From positions 1,528,650-1,592,649 of the forward strand of contig JAOTON010000773.1 in NCBI GenBank assembly GCA_034440635.1: a stretch of DNA of 64,000 nucleotides. The letters are read 5' to 3'. Of this stretch, positions 10,860 through 22,370 are shown piece after piece. The DNA comes from Lepas anatifera (Eukaryota > Arthropoda > Thecostraca > Lepadidae). A program made the position numbers and the translations under genes. The notes below the pieces were generated by a model. It ran no database searches and was not told where the DNA came from. It saw only the letters and a program-made list of their open reading frames with translations. Positions within the stretch are counted from its first letter, which is position 1. Each line of letters begins with the position of its first letter.

Positions 10860-11459
10860 GGCCGTCACACTCCTGAACCTGTCATGTTCTCAATGTGCCA
10901 CTAAGCAACCGATGCAGTGTCTTCATGATTTCTTATGGGCTATTTACCACCTTTTGCCTTTTTTACTACCTCGCAAAAGATTAGAGATCGAGGTGGTTTT
11001 TGACCCCCCCCCCCTCCGCCCACTGGGGTGAAAGTTGAGATATGACGGAGGATAATCTCAGAAAAGCTCACACAGTGACTTATTTTATGGAGCCCACTTG
11101 ATTGTTCCCGCCCAGAAGTGGCACCCTATGTCTGGATGGCTTTACCCTTCGACCATGTGCCACTCCCCGCCTATCCTGAATGAATCCTGGATCCGCCTAT
11201 GAAAATATACGAGAATACGACGTGCGTTTAGGCCCTTACTACCCTAAACCATGAAGTCTAAGTTGATATATTGAACTTTTCCTGATAGTACCCGGGCACC
11301 CTCCAACAAAAATAAATCCATACCCCCACCCACAGTAATGCTTTTGATTAGTCTGTTCACGCGAAGGTGGCTTAGCGTTAGTGCTGGCTGAGTTCTAAAT
11401 GCTAACTAGGGGACCTCCTTTGTCCAAACTTAGCAGACCAGAACTCCAAAGTCTGTGGT
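10860..11459. other. intergenic, no clear feature
   Basis: There is a hAT-like end motif (ggatccgcctatg) at 11189-11201 without a recognisable partner. Otherwise nothing is seen. Confidence 0.5.
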
Positions 11460-11829
11460 CAGTGGCGGATCTAGCCGGTCGGTTTGGGAGGGGCAAACCA
11501 AAGTCAAAAGACGAAAAGCAAAAAAACGTCGCGCCGTGAAAGCTGCGCTACAATACCAATTTCCTGTAGAATTTTGGGTATTTGAGGCGAACAAAAAAAC
11601 GTCACCGGGTGAAAAGATGTGCTCGAGATCCCTTTTCCAGTCCAAGGCCTAATATTTACACTGAACCTAACTGGTTCTGTTTGGAGTTGAGAGTTGGAGC
11701 ACAAAAATATTGCTTATAAAAAGGAGTCAGGGGAAAAATGAGGTCGATTACTTTGGGGGCAAACACATAGCTTTGCCCCGAGCTTTTCCGTTTGGGGAAA
11801 TGCCTTTTTGCCCCATGGATCCGCCACTA
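11460..11829. mobile_element. hAT-type MITE, family A, 370 bp
   Basis: It starts CAGTGGCGGATCTAGCCGG and ends with ...CCCATGGATCCGCCACTA, with an exact 8-bp direct repeat tctgtggt on each side (11452-11459, 11830-11837). The interior carries the family-A body (GGTTTGGGAGGGGCAAACCA near the left end, AGCTTTTCCGTTTGGGG near the right). Sister copies are at 12601-14423, 14018-14389, 15076-15441 and 53223-53850. It is non-coding, so it needs a transposase in trans. Confidence 0.9.
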
Positions 11830-11859
11830 TCTGTGGTACGCAGTCCGACATCAGTTTTT

Positions 11860-12480
11860 GCAGCCAGCCCAGCGGCGCTCCAGGCCGCCCTGTTTCCCGT
11901 GCCTGGCGGCGCCTCTGAGCCTCGCAGCCGGAGGGCAGACGGCGGACGCAGCAGCGTGGGGCGAGCCGGGGTCAGCTGAGCGTCGGCAGGGGCGACCCGA
12001 GGCACAGCGTTCTCCTCAACTGAGGGACACCCTCGATCATCGCGGATGGACATTAGCGACGGGCAGGGAAACTAAGCAAATAAGGGCAAAACATCTGACA
12101 GGAAGCCTAAATGAGGCTACTCTCCCCAGTCCCGTTACTATAACAGGAGACAGCTCCACCCCTCCTCCCTTCGCTGGCGACGGACCTGTGGCTACCGGTC
12201 GAGTGGTGACGTCACGCGAGTGCAGTCAGCTGCCGGTAGCGCGCCTCCGGAACAAAGACAGAGAGGTCACGTTCACGCACGGGTCAAAGATGGCGGAGTG
12301 AATTCGCTAGTGTTTGTTTATTATGTGATGGGTCATCGCCACGAAGTGCGTTTGTGAGCGAGTGATGGCGTCGCTTACACAGTGTCTCACGCCGCTGGGC
12401 TCAGTCGAAACTGGTGGAGCTGGAGTTTTCTTCACAGACTGAGGGATCGCTCGGCTACAAGATTTCTTCAGACAGGTACT
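11860..12480 (+). promoter_or_regulatory. CpG-rich candidate promoter and first exon
   Basis: This stretch is much richer in G+C and CpG than its flanks. It contains a palindromic CRE-like TGACGTCA in ggtgacgtcacgcg near 12208-12216, an AAGATGGCGG (YY1-like) motif at 12288-12297, and a possible donor CAG|gtactg at about 12475. ATG at 12364 opens only a 24-codon frame. It has the look of a 5' end on the + strand, but no downstream exon can be tied to it, so this is a weak call. Confidence 0.3.
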
Positions 12481-12682
12481 GTTCTGAAATCCTTATTGGA
12501 CTTGGCTCTAATGTTAGAACTGAACTATACCATAGAATCGTATCGTGCTTCATGTGTATCTTCTGTGACTTGTCCATTGTCCACCTGGTATAGCCCTTGC
12601 CAGTGGCGGATCCAGGGGAGGGCGGGAAAGGCATTTGCCCCCCCCACACGGGGAAAACTCTGTTTGTGCCCCCACCCTACAT

Positions 12683-13757
12683 ACATACATACATACATTT
12701 ATTTTCCGACATTGCAAAAACAAGTAAATCAAGATGAATCCCCGATTGGCGTAAAAGCGCCGAGGCACTTAAGTCACGACGCCGCTCGGGTAGCACTGAA
12801 CACGACAACGATGCCGCCGCACGTCAGACGTCCCCGCCCACGCCACCACACACGGTCCCACGCCCGGCCGGGCACCGGCAGCCAGGTCATCCACGCAGCG
12901 GCCCACCAGCTCAGCGGCGCTCGGTCTCACCACGGAACCTTCCACTAGTTTTTATGTATCTGAAAACCTCTTGGGCCACAGATTGGTCAACGCCGGGTAG
13001 GAGAGAGTGCCCGAAGATGAGAGTGTCTATTTTTAATTTTCTGTGGATAGTTCGGAATGGAATATTCAATAGTGCTGTAATATTATTCATCATAGTCTCC
13101 CTCTGTGGGGTGAATTTCGGGCAATCGAGAAGAAAATGTGCGGTTTCCTCGCAAGAGTGACCGCAGTCGCAGCACGGAGATTCCATGGCTTGAATTATGA
13201 ACAAATGGCCGTTTAATTTGGACATACCCACTCTCAGGCGGGTTAAGAGAGAATTATCTATTTTTGAGCCGAAGGTAAAGTACTTTGGAGGGTTGTTTTG
13301 GTTGTAATACCGCTCAAGGTGATGGTTGAATGTAGTCTCGGATTGAATTTCTAAGAGATGTCCTGGCAGCTTATTTAATAATTTTATTGTGCTAGGCAGA
13401 AATGAAAACTTGTAGTTAGAAGTTCTAAATGGTATTTGAGTTCTATTCCTAGCATTTCGTAAAGTACGGTTAATGGTGTTGTCCCTGGTTGCTGGTAAAA
13501 TTCTCTTTATGTAGTTTGGTGTTGCTCCTCGGTTTAGCCGGCTAAAGAACTTTAATTTGTGTAACTCGCGTCTAGATTTTAGAGAGGACCACCCAAGCTC
13601 CCGTCGTAAATTTTCTGTCGGGGTCCTGGGTAGAGTCGAAGTCACAAGTCTGGCCGCCCGGTTTTGGAGTCTCTCGAGTCGTTGTGCGTCGTCAACTGTC
13701 AAGAGTCCGTCGTATATCATGTCGTATATACGTATATCGTCGTATACCCTATCCGAG
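12683..13757 (-). pseudogene. 5'-truncated non-LTR retrotransposon (LINE), C-terminal RT region
   Basis: An open minus-strand frame ends at 12911-12913. It reads through the region after the RT core: RLERLQNRAARLVTSTLP, an LGWSSLKSRRELHKLKFF thumb/connection block typical of CR1/L2/Jockey-like LINEs, then a zinc-knuckle-like end with Cys-Cys-x-Cys-Gly-His and ETAHFLLDCPKF. Catalytic RT motifs (FADD) and the endonuclease are absent, so the copy is 5' truncated. The 3' end has a short (ATGT)n tail at about 12683-12707, the usual microsatellite-like tail of these LINEs. It is inserted in the old family-A MITE, and the first ~17 residues of the open frame (to 13819) are actually MITE sequence. 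Confidence 0.8.
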
Positions 13758-14017
13758 CTGTCGTCCTCTGTTTTGCCCAGACTCCTTTTTAGCTTATAAG
13801 CAACGTTTTGGTGTTTCAACTCCCCACTTTAAACAGAACCAGTAAACTTCAGCGTAAACACTGGAACTTGGACAGCAAAAAAACATATTGTGGCTAAATG
13901 TTTGACCCGGCGAAGTATTTTTGACTCTTGGGCCTGCCCCCAAAACCTTCCGTCTGATAAATTGTGGCATACCCTTGCCGTGTGACTTTTTAGCTTATCA
14001 GCTTTGGCTTGCCCCCC

Positions 14018-14389
14018 CAGTGGCGGATCCAGGGGGGGGGCAAAAAGGCATTTGCCCCCCAAACGGAAAATCTCGGGGCAAAACCATGTTTTTGTCCCCC
14101 AAAGCGATCGACCTCCTTTTTCCCCGACTCCTTTTTTAGTTTATAAGCAATGTTTTGGTGCTTCGACTCTCAACTTCAAACAGAACCAGTTAAGTTCAGT
14201 GGAAATATGGGGCCTTGAATAGGAAAAAAGTATCTTGAACTCATATTTTTCACCCTGTGACGTTGTTTTGCTTTTCGCAAATATCGGTACCGGATAGTCA
14301 TATTTTAGCGTGATTTGCATTGTGTGACGTTTTTTTGCTTTTCGACTTTGGTTTGCCCCTCCCAAACCGACCGGCTAGATCCGCCACTG
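14018..14389. mobile_element. hAT-type MITE, family A, inserted in an older family-A copy
   Basis: Ends are CAGTGGCGGATCCAGGGGGG and complement of CAGTGGCGGATCTAGCCGG, in opposite orientation to the 11460 and 15076 copies. It sits in a C-run of the older element, so the 8-bp duplication is ambiguous (tgcccccc / ccccccct). The body matches the other family-A copies along its length. Confidence 0.8.
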
Positions 14390-15075
14390 CCCCCCCTAAA
14401 CTTAACGACTAGCTCCACCACTGAGCATAGCATGGCTAAACGGAAGGAAGAATTTGTGATTTGTTTGTTTATGCATTTTGTAGCGTTCCAAGTGGCAGCG
14501 TACACGAATGGGCTATCCGAATGGGCTATAATAAGTGACGCCAAGTAATCAAATGGATAAAACTGCTTAATTTCGATCAGATAAACTGCACGAAATGTGA
14601 TTAAGCAGATCAGGTAGTGGCTTAGCTTCCATGGGCGAGAGGCGATCAGGATAGTGCTGAATCAGGATACAGCGATCGCGGTTTCCATGACATTATAGTT
14701 TGGATAAGGGGAGAGCTGTAACCAATCGAAAAGTTATCAATCTCAATTTCTACATTTTAGGGGCTCACTTGTGAGATTGCAGTTCACTTCCTTTACTTTC
14801 CCACCACCCAAATGTGCAAAGAAAGTTTTACACTCTCCAGTTTACTCCCCTGTCTTTACCCTCTGCACTGTGAGGAGAATATTTACCATCACGCTTCCAA
14901 ATCTCGTTGGATACGGACAGACGAGAATTGGATTGAACCCGGTTTTCATCACACAAAAAAACAATTAGGATTGGAATCGTATGCAAATACATCGCCCGAC
15001 AGAGATACCTGGATTAATGAATGGGAATTCGTGGGATAGTTCACTCACGGAGACGGTAAAAGGAGAGGTTTGAGG

Positions 15076-15441
15076 CAGTGGCGGATCTAGCCGGTTGGTT
15101 TGGGAGGGGCAAAACAAAGTCGAAAAAACGGCACGCAGTGAAAAGTTGCGTCACAATATGCCTTTTCGGTAGGATTTTTGGAACTGGGGACAAAAAAAAC
15201 GCCACGGGGTGAAAAATATGGGCTCAAGATACGTTTTTTCCTATCCAAGCCCCAATATTTACACTGAACTTCACTAATTCTGTTTGAAGTTGAGAGTTGA
15301 AGCACAAAAATCTTGCTTACAAGCTAAAAAGGAGTCGGAGGAAAAAGGAGGTCGTTCGCTTTGGGGGGGCAAACCATAGTTTTGCCCCGAGCTTTTCCCT
15401 TTGGGGGGCAATTGCCTTTTTGCCCCCCGGATCCGCCACTG
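15076..15441. mobile_element. hAT-type MITE, family A, 366 bp
   Basis: CAGTGGCGGATCTAGCCGG at the left and the complement of CAGTGGCGGATCCGGGGGG at the right are flanked by a perfect 8-bp repeat gtttgagg (15068-15075, 15442-15449). It is the best-preserved family-A copy in the window. Confidence 0.92.
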
Positions 15442-15449
15442 GTTTGAGG

Positions 15450-16560
15450 TTATTGATGTGATCAAACTGTGCGCTCGAAATAGGCGAATATTGCTGATGA
15501 CAGTGGATTTTTTTACGCTGGGATGATATTACAGCAGAAGTATTAAAACAATTAATTTGTCAATTGTTAAATTTAATTGAATTGGAAATTCCCACTGGAC
15601 AAACGCAGTTTTTGCCTAGCAATTAAAAATTTTATTTCTTAGATCGAAGTGAATAAAGCACTACGATCATGATTGGGGAATTTTAACCCTTGTCTAGAAG
15701 GTAGAAAGTTACGTGGAAAACTAGAACCGGCGAGTTTCAAACCATTAAAAAGTAAGCAGGCTATGAACAGTTTCCTGGGTGCAGGTGACCAAATTGATTT
15801 ATCCTGTGAACTTCACTGCCACAAGAGATAACAGATAACATATTTATTTGAGCATGATCCATGATCCAAGAGTGAGGCCTTTCACATATTCACGTCGTAT
15901 GTTAAAATCGGTTCAAAGCAGGCTCAGAAGGATGGGATTCACACCGGCATACTCTTCTCCAGAAACATACACCAAAAACAGAAGTGAGCGAAAATAATAA
16001 CATCCACCACTCAATCCTGTACCTGTCAAGCAAGGCCCGTTTAAGTTCAGTTTTAAAATTCAATGAGCCAGGCAAAGTCCCGAACCCGAGAGGGTGTTCC
16101 TAAGTCATTATTCTTAAGAGGCTCTAAGCGTGCTTAATAGAATAGATGGAATGAGATGGATTCTGCCGGGCATATCTCGGATTGGCTTAGTTTCCTTGCC
16201 AATTTTGATCCCGATCGAACGGTGTGTCTGGATACATTTCTAATCCGGATAGAACTTTCGTCCATGGAAACTATCACTTTTCAGGTTTAAATTCGATTCT
16301 CGTCGATTGCGATCAAACAAGATCTGGCCGGATTTGGAAGCGCAGCGGTAAAATTTTTCCCTGCTTTATAGAATGTTCTCCCCACATCACGAGTTAATAG
16401 TGTTACATGTATTACTACTCGGGTTCAACGTAAATAAAAAGTAAAAAAAGTAGAGCGGGGCCTAAGGCAGGGCTGCCCATTAAGCTTCCCCCTGCTCTTA
16501 TCGTCTTTGAGCCCCTTCCAGAGTGAGTCTGAAGGCGTGAAGATAATTGGATGTTTCCTC
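15450..16560. other. intergenic, no feature seen
   Basis: Mixed AT-rich sequence. I find no coding structure, inverted ends or RNA gene. Confidence 0.5.
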
Positions 16561-16564
16561 AGAA

Positions 16565-16935
16565 ATAGTTTTACCCTCCCTCCGAGAGGGAAGGGTGTTG
16601 GAACACCCCTGTCAGGTTCTCTCATCGGCGGGAGAAAACGGCGTCGCGAAGCACTGCCGTACTTGGCACCCATTATCCTTGATCAATTGGACAGATTTTC
16701 CTAAAATTTTAAGCTGGGTTCGTCTCCGGACTAGGGCACTAGGCCAGGTCAAGTTCTCCACTTTCAAAAATGTTTCAAGTGGGATCGGTATAACAGATTT
16801 AATCTATCGAGCGAACATTCATATGACAATAAATCCACCGAGTACCACAACCTGTGGCGTTTCTTATATCGATGAACTAGGATCAGACACGGGTCATGAC
16901 CTTTCCATTAGAAATGTATGAGGAAAGCGGGGATT
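16565..16935. mobile_element. partial TTAA-group MITE
   Basis: It opens with a hairpin-like CCCTCCCTCCGAGAGGGAAGGGTGTT followed by GGAGAAAACGGCGTCGCGAAGCACTGCCGTACTTGG. This subterminal block recurs in the elements at 17241, 33366 and 50998. The following CCATGACC-type motif and GATCAATT stretch also match them. No second end is identifiable, so it is truncated. Confidence 0.55.
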
Positions 16936-17240
16936 TTGATCGAAAAATGGTTCTATTTTTGTAGAGATTTCAGATAACGAGTATAACTTTTTTCTTTTTT
17001 TAATATTTTTGCGTTGCCTTTCCCGGGAACATTTTGTGTTAGTTGCTAGTATCATTCATACAACGCACTCACACTATGTACAGAGCGGAAGTTTTCATTT
17101 GCCGGCACCCTTACGGGACAGCGACACCGCACTTGGCGGGCCATAGGCTGCTCCAGTCTCTCGAAGCCGCAGCGCCCGGCACAGGCCGAGCCTTCTCATG
17201 AGGGCCGCGGGCGGGAGACCAGACCGGTAGATCACTTTAA

Positions 17241-18076
17241 CACGCGCATTGACGGGGGGGCGGGTACCCGCCCCCTTCGGGTTTTTCGGAGACAGCAGAA
17301 AAACGGCGGCGCGCAGGCCGCCGTACTTGGTATACCTTTTCCCTCATCATTTTTGCAACTTATGTGAAAATTTTAAGGATAGGTCATCTCAGGTCAGGTC
17401 ACCAGTACAGGTCAAGTGACCCGACCTAAAAAAGTTTAAGAGAGCATAAGTCGGAACAGGGTGAACTTATCCAATTGAAACTCATATCACATAATGGGCC
17501 CACCGAGTTCTCTAAAATATGTTCCGGTATTTTTGATATCGATGACCTAAGGTCAGGTATGAGGCATGACCTCTCCATTGGTAATACATGGGAAAAATGG
17601 TTTTTACTGAATATCTCAGTAACGGATGGTGATAGAGCGTTTATTTTAGCTGCATTAGACTCGCCTTGGCTTTGCGGTTCTAATGGTATGCATTTTATAT
17701 AATTTGACCCTGACCTGACCTCAGGTCAGGTCAAATCGTTGATTTGACCTAGCAAGGTCAAATTATATATCATTCGATTTGGCTTGCTGCGAGGATTCAT
17801 ATAGTTCAAGTCGTTTTGCTCTATCTTTACTTGTTCAGATGTAATGGCCGAAAAACCTTATTTACATGTTATCCCTATGACGGCATGTTTTGACCTCTCG
17901 TGACCTTAAATGTGACCTGACAAAAAAATGGTCCAAATATTTTCGATGGAGAAGAGGATGGGATACCCAACGCCGCTTACCGTCTTTTGCTACCTACCGT
18001 GGTTCTCGAGATCTTAGGGGCGGGTACCCGCCCCTCGTCAATCCGAAGGTGGCTCAGACCCACGTCAATGCGCGTG
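17241..18076. mobile_element. TTAA-flanked MITE, family Q, 836 bp
   Basis: Both sides carry TTAA (17237-17240, 18077-18080). Left end CACGCGCATTGACGGGGGG and right end complement of CACGCGCATTGACGTGGG are inverted. Just inside each end is a GGGCGGGTACCCGCCC palindrome, then GCAGAAAAACGGCGGCGCGC and a long region dense in GACCT/AGGTCA words. TTAA duplication with CA/CC-starting inverted ends fits piggyBac-like transposons. There is no transposase inside. A sister copy is at 33366-34194. Confidence 0.85.
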
Positions 18077-18164
18077 TTAAAGGCCGATCAGGCCCGTTCA
18101 CCCACACACAGGGACGCCGGCTGGCACGGCGTTGATCCCACTGCTGCGGCGCGCACTCCCCAAT

Positions 18165-18295
18165 GTACCGCTATCTCCTGGGTAGGAGGCGGCCGCGGAA
18201 AAGGCTGCCAAAGGTCAGCCTTGATCCAGGGGCCTTCCACACCCAAGCGTGGTGCCTTTGCCAGCTGCGCCACGGGGGTGGCAAGCTTTATTTTA
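18165..18295 (-). mobile_element. tRNA-like SINE head
   Basis: On the minus strand CCGTGGCGCAGCTGGCAAAGGCACC resembles a tRNA D-arm with an A box. GGATCAAGGCTGACC about 40 nt later resembles a weak B box. There is no paired acceptor stem, so it is a SINE head and not a tRNA gene. It starts about 90 bp beyond the TTAA element ending at 18080. Confidence 0.4.
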
Positions 18296-18299
18296 TTCT

Positions 18300-19495
18300 T
18301 ATTCTCAAAATCGTAGCATCCTATGCCACTACCCAGAGTCAGGGCTGGAGATCTCTTCTCGATCCAGGGATCCTGGATGGGTTATCGCTGGCACGACAGT
18401 ATAAGCCCTATATAAATAAAACCCATGGAAAAACGAAAACCCAAGAAGTGGGTACTGACCCCTCAACCCCCAGGATCTTCACCTATTTGCAGTCATTGTA
18501 AGTTTCAACCTGCCACTTCTGAGAGGGCATCAGGGACTACTTAAGCAGATTTTCGTACTTGGGTCTTTATTTTGGCACCATTACGTAATTATCAAATTAT
18601 CATTGCGAGTCGATCGAGATGCATATTGACTGTGTTAGATCAGGTAGTGATCTTGTCCCGATCTTGGGCCAGGTTATTTTACATTTTTACCTTATAGTCA
18701 TGTCATACATCATTCGATTTGCCTTAACGAGAGCAATTGAATGACGCCTAAAATTGAAATTTAACACAACAAAGTCGGAGGCCAGAGTCATAAAATTCTC
18801 CAATTCCTTGACGTGTCATGATCTCAATATTAGCCTGAACCAAAAAGTGATATATAGTTTTTCACTATTTTTTGGTGGCTATCTACCACCATTCGTTTTT
18901 TTTTCGTTATTCCACATAGGAACCAAGATCGAGGGGGTGGGGAGATGCTTCCGAGGCACACCGGATCGGGTGTTAAAACTAAAGAGCTAGTGACTCCTAA
19001 CGGCCGGTGGCAAACTATTGAAAGCTGCCTCAGCACGGTACGTAAATATCCTCCCAGTCTCAGTTGGTAAGCCTGTGAGGCACACGTGACCGTCCTGGCG
19101 AGTTGAACACTAACAGTCCCTATCTTCTGGCCTCAGCTGACACCCCAGGGCTGCCGCCGGCCCGTCTGTTGCGTGCAATATTGTCGCCCAAGAGCGTGCC
19201 AGCATGAAAAACATATTTTTTACATATCACATGCATATTTTACACTTTACCAACCATGTTTATAGCACTTTTTACCGGAAGCAGCAGCACACGTTGGTAA
19301 TTACAGGCAAAAATACAAGCACACACGTATTACAGCGCAATTCTTGTCACCATTTTCATCCATAGCTACCTACAACAAGCCCCCAAGCAAAATGCTTTCA
19401 AAGAAATCCATGTGATTTCATCACCAAACAGTTCATTCTTAAAGACTTCAGTTAATACAGGCCATCTACAGAATGTGTCCTCCAGAAAACTTTGT
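18300..19495. other. intergenic, no feature seen
   Basis: No open frame with coding character and no inverted ends were noticed. Confidence 0.45.
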
Positions 19496-19499
19496 CAGG

Positions 19500-19598
19500 T
19501 CACCAACGCCCAGCCACGCCGCTCCACTTCTTCAGGCCGAACATGCGGTCGTCCCGCACCGCCGGGTCCACGTCCACCGCCACGTCGCTGTCAACGTC
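19500..19598 (-). pseudogene. possible RBX2/RNF7-like N-terminal exon fragment
   Basis: Read on the minus strand from an AAG|GAC boundary at 19598, the frame gives DVDSDVAVDVDPAVRDDRMF then GLKKWSGVAGRW and a TGA at 19500-19502. The GC-rich, acidic segment followed by MFxLKKWxxVAxxW resembles the conserved entry to the RING protein RBX2/RNF7 (a cullin-RING ligase subunit), which has MFSLKKWNAVAMW. No RING cysteines follow within the next kilobase on this strand, and the VA-W spacing differs. It could be a decayed duplicate exon, a first coding exon with a distant partner, or chance. A CpG-rich promoter-like region lies ~0.9 kb upstream on the same strand. Confidence 0.3.
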
Positions 19599-19746
19599 CT
19601 TGTTGAGTGACGCAGCAGAATGCGAGTTATAATAAGTAAGTAATAAGTTATAATTAAAAGAGAGCAAAAGAACGCACCCATCTACAGCTTCTAAAGACAA
19701 AACACCAAGTTTATTCAACGTAGGTTAGACCGAAGCTAGGCACCTT

Positions 19747-20024
19747 CAGGGGCGTAGCCAGGATTTCGCTCAGGGAGGGGCGGCGCCCCGAAAAGGGCCC
19801 CTGCGACAGCGCAAAAAGGGCCCTAATGGGTAAAAAGGGCCCTGCTTGTTACTGAATTGAGTGCTGAAGAGGGCTTAAGAGGGCCCTGCCTGGTATAAAA
19901 TGCCAAATTTGGCCACAGAGCATAGTGCGGGCGAGCCGCGCTTGCGGCTCGTGTCCTCAGGGGGGCCCTTCAGGCCCTCAGGGAGGGGCTGCTGTCCCTG
20001 CCGCCCCCCTTGGCTACGCCCCTA
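19747..20024. mobile_element. hAT-type MITE, family E
   Basis: Left end CAGGGGCGTAGCCAGGATTT and right end CCCTTGGCTACGCCCCTA are inverted copies. Inside are repeated AAAGGGCCC words. Related copies are at 52377-53212 and 62633-62795, the latter with a perfect 8-bp duplication. No clear target duplication remains here (ggcacctt versus cgcctggt). Confidence 0.65.
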
Positions 20025-20483
20025 CGCCTGGTACTGGGGAAACTATTCTGATGGAAAATACTGAAGAAAACTATTGATCATATATGTGCATTATTACTAG
20101 ACCAGAGTTTGCATGCCTATGCATTTAGTTGATAGCTGAACACAACTGCAGAGCTTTGGAAGAACGGTTTTTATCTAAAAATATACTGTTGTTGATTGCC
20201 GTGTCCCACAACATACAATAATCTGGCCGGATTTTAAAATCTAATTTGGCGAACCTGCTCCTGGTCGGATCCAGAATTTCAAATTCAAAATCAAATACAG
20301 AATTCAAAGCCTTCTAGAAATGGATCTATTGAACGAGATTGTATCTTCTATTGTCGAGATTGTATCTTCTATTGTCGAGATTGTAAGACATCCTTTACAA
20401 AATTGTGTATTTTTTACCCAACAGCGTTCATAAAATGTTGTATTTTGCCCGTCAAAACAGCGCAAGCACCGTGTGTAACTTAC

Positions 20484-20830
20484 CTCAAATCACATTTAAA
20501 ACTGCCCAGTCCCTGGACGCTGAACACAGTGTTTCCTCTCTCTCCACCTCCTGCTGCCGGTGAGATGTGATTCCAACCCGCCGAGACCAGTCTGACCCGC
20601 CGACTGTCGAAAACGTCGGACGTGCCCTCTGACCCCGGCGGGGCTCCTTTGGACCCGCCCCACCCCTAGCGTCCGGAGAGACGACGGCGGGGTCTTTGGC
20701 GGGGCGGAGGGGACCCAAGCCCGGCGTGGAGAAGCCGGGCACTGGTGGTGTTGATGTGCTGTGGGAAAGTTTTGGGTCGAAGCCGACGATAAAGCTCGAC
20801 GCCGGCGTTATATACTGGTCTGTGACGTCA
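20484..20830 (-). promoter_or_regulatory. candidate promoter and 5' exon on the minus strand
   Basis: Reading the minus strand, TGACGTCA (20823-20830) is followed by TATATAA (20808-20814), a CpG-rich stretch of about 300 bp, and a strong donor GATTTGAG|gtaagt at 20484/20483. This order (CRE, TATA, GC-rich leader, donor) is what a first non-coding exon looks like. The GC-rich island extends upstream to about 21060. No ATG-initiated frame of note lies in the exon. The RBX2-like exon at 19500-19598 could be its next exon, but that link is only positional. Confidence 0.4.
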
Positions 20831-21089
20831 CTGTCAGACTGGTAGTACCTGCGCTGTGATTGGTGGAGCCATGCGTGTTACAGCACGTGGTCTCGGCAAC
20901 ACGCGTCATTGTACCTTGGCTGGGCCGACGAAATCTGACGTGGCGCCGGGCTCTGGAACGTTCGGGAGCCGGAGGAAGGCGCAGGGCATGAGTCACGCTC
21001 ACTGAGTCAGCTCGTGGCGCGGCGCCGGACGGAAAATGCAGTATAGAGGATAGGGTTCTCCTCTCCGCCGGAAAACTGCTGGACACTGT

Positions 21090-22360
21090 TATTCACGTTT
21101 TCTCTGGTTTTTAGATTGAATCGAGGTCCCAAAAATTAATAAAATTAGATAAGTGATGAAGTTTGTCATAGGGAAAACACATTTAGGTCAGTTTTTGCCT
21201 ACAGCACTGTAAATGCATACAAATAGATTGTATGCACATCACCTATCAAATTAATTTACTGCATACATCACCTATCAAATTAATTTACCGTCCTTCTCAC
21301 ATTCCAGCTATCCTTTCTTCGGGCACTTGAAAATATACCTGCTGCGAGTGTCGGATACAAGGTGATGTGTCTGGACGGGGGGGGCTCAACCCCCAAATGT
21401 CAGAGTGCCTATAGGTAGGGGAGAGGGAAAGATCGGGCACGGGGGAGAAGTAGGACAGAGCCGTTTTCTCCGCCAGCTGCCGGTTTTCTCGATTATTTTT
21501 TGCTGGCCCCACTACTGTCGTACTGCTCGCACATCACCATGGTGATACTTCCCCTTTTCGTCTGGCGGTGGTCACGATACGCGAGTGTCAGCAAAAAACT
21601 TGTTTTTCTGATGGTATTTTAAGTTGTTTTGCGTGATTTTTAGAACTGTGACGTGGCTGTTGTCGCGCTTGTGTATTTCTGTATACTATGCAGACGTAAT
21701 GCCCTGAAATATATAACATTGGGATTTATAGAATTCCGGTGCAGGAAGACTTTTAAAAAATGGAGACCTGAGGAGAAGTGGGACTCAGTGTCCCAGTTCT
21801 CCCCACAATGTCCCACTTCCCCCAAATGTAGATTATATGTAATGCGATTGATTATAGTCCCTGGAAGAAGGTTATTATGAAGTCATTGACGAGCGAGGGA
21901 TTTGTAAAATTATCATATTTTTTAAGGTATTATCTTTAATTATAGTTATTTATCCTCATCACACTCATAAAAATCATATGGGCCCCTACCATTTCACGCT
22001 GCAATTTAAAACCCAACTAGCATTTCATTTTATTAAGATAACAACATTTAATAATTTGTTATAACACCATGTGTCATGCGTTTGGATAGGTATTCTGAAG
22101 AGTGCATACATGCGGGTCGTGCAATAGGCTGGGACAGGCTGAGCGTGTGTGCCGTGCACGGATGCCATCTCTGGTCAAATTTCGTACGTTTTTTTTTACC
22201 TGTATCGCGACTGAAGTGATGTGGGGCCGAATGGTCAGGTGAACTAGGTTTCTCTGTGACCATATTACAAAGATGTGGGAATATGTCTCGTTCTCCTCCG
22301 GCTCTGGTGGAATTTGACGTATATGTTCATATACCGTGAAGATGCAAAGCGTGTGTTGAA
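21090..22360. other. intergenic with a short tandem repeat
   Basis: A ~38-bp unit (TGCATACATCACCTATCAAATTAATTTAC-like) occurs twice at about 21220-21290. Nothing else is recognised. Confidence 0.5.
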
Positions 22361-22370
22361 TTTATGTTAA

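Larger units (their letters stand above)
12601..14423. mobile_element. old family-A MITE, interrupted twice
   Basis: The left end CAGTGGCGGATCCAGGGGAG at 12601 continues as family-A sequence to about 12680, breaks at a LINE, and resumes at about 13758 with the family-A interior (ACTCCTTTTTAGCTTATAAGC). It is then interrupted again by a younger family-A copy at 14018-14389, and finishes with a degenerate end CTAGCTCCACCACTG at 14423. Its own target duplication is not readable (gcccttgc versus agcatagc), consistent with the oldest layer. Removing both insertions leaves an element of about the family length. Confidence 0.75.

Noticed and set aside
12954..13160. Plus-strand open frames opposite the LINE
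   Set aside because: They are antisense shadows of the minus-strand LINE reading frame.
19500..19540. W-x6-W neuropeptide (MIP/allatostatin-B like) in KKWSGVAGRW
   Set aside because: There is no amidation glycine or dibasic cleavage site after the second tryptophan, no signal peptide and no repeats of the motif.
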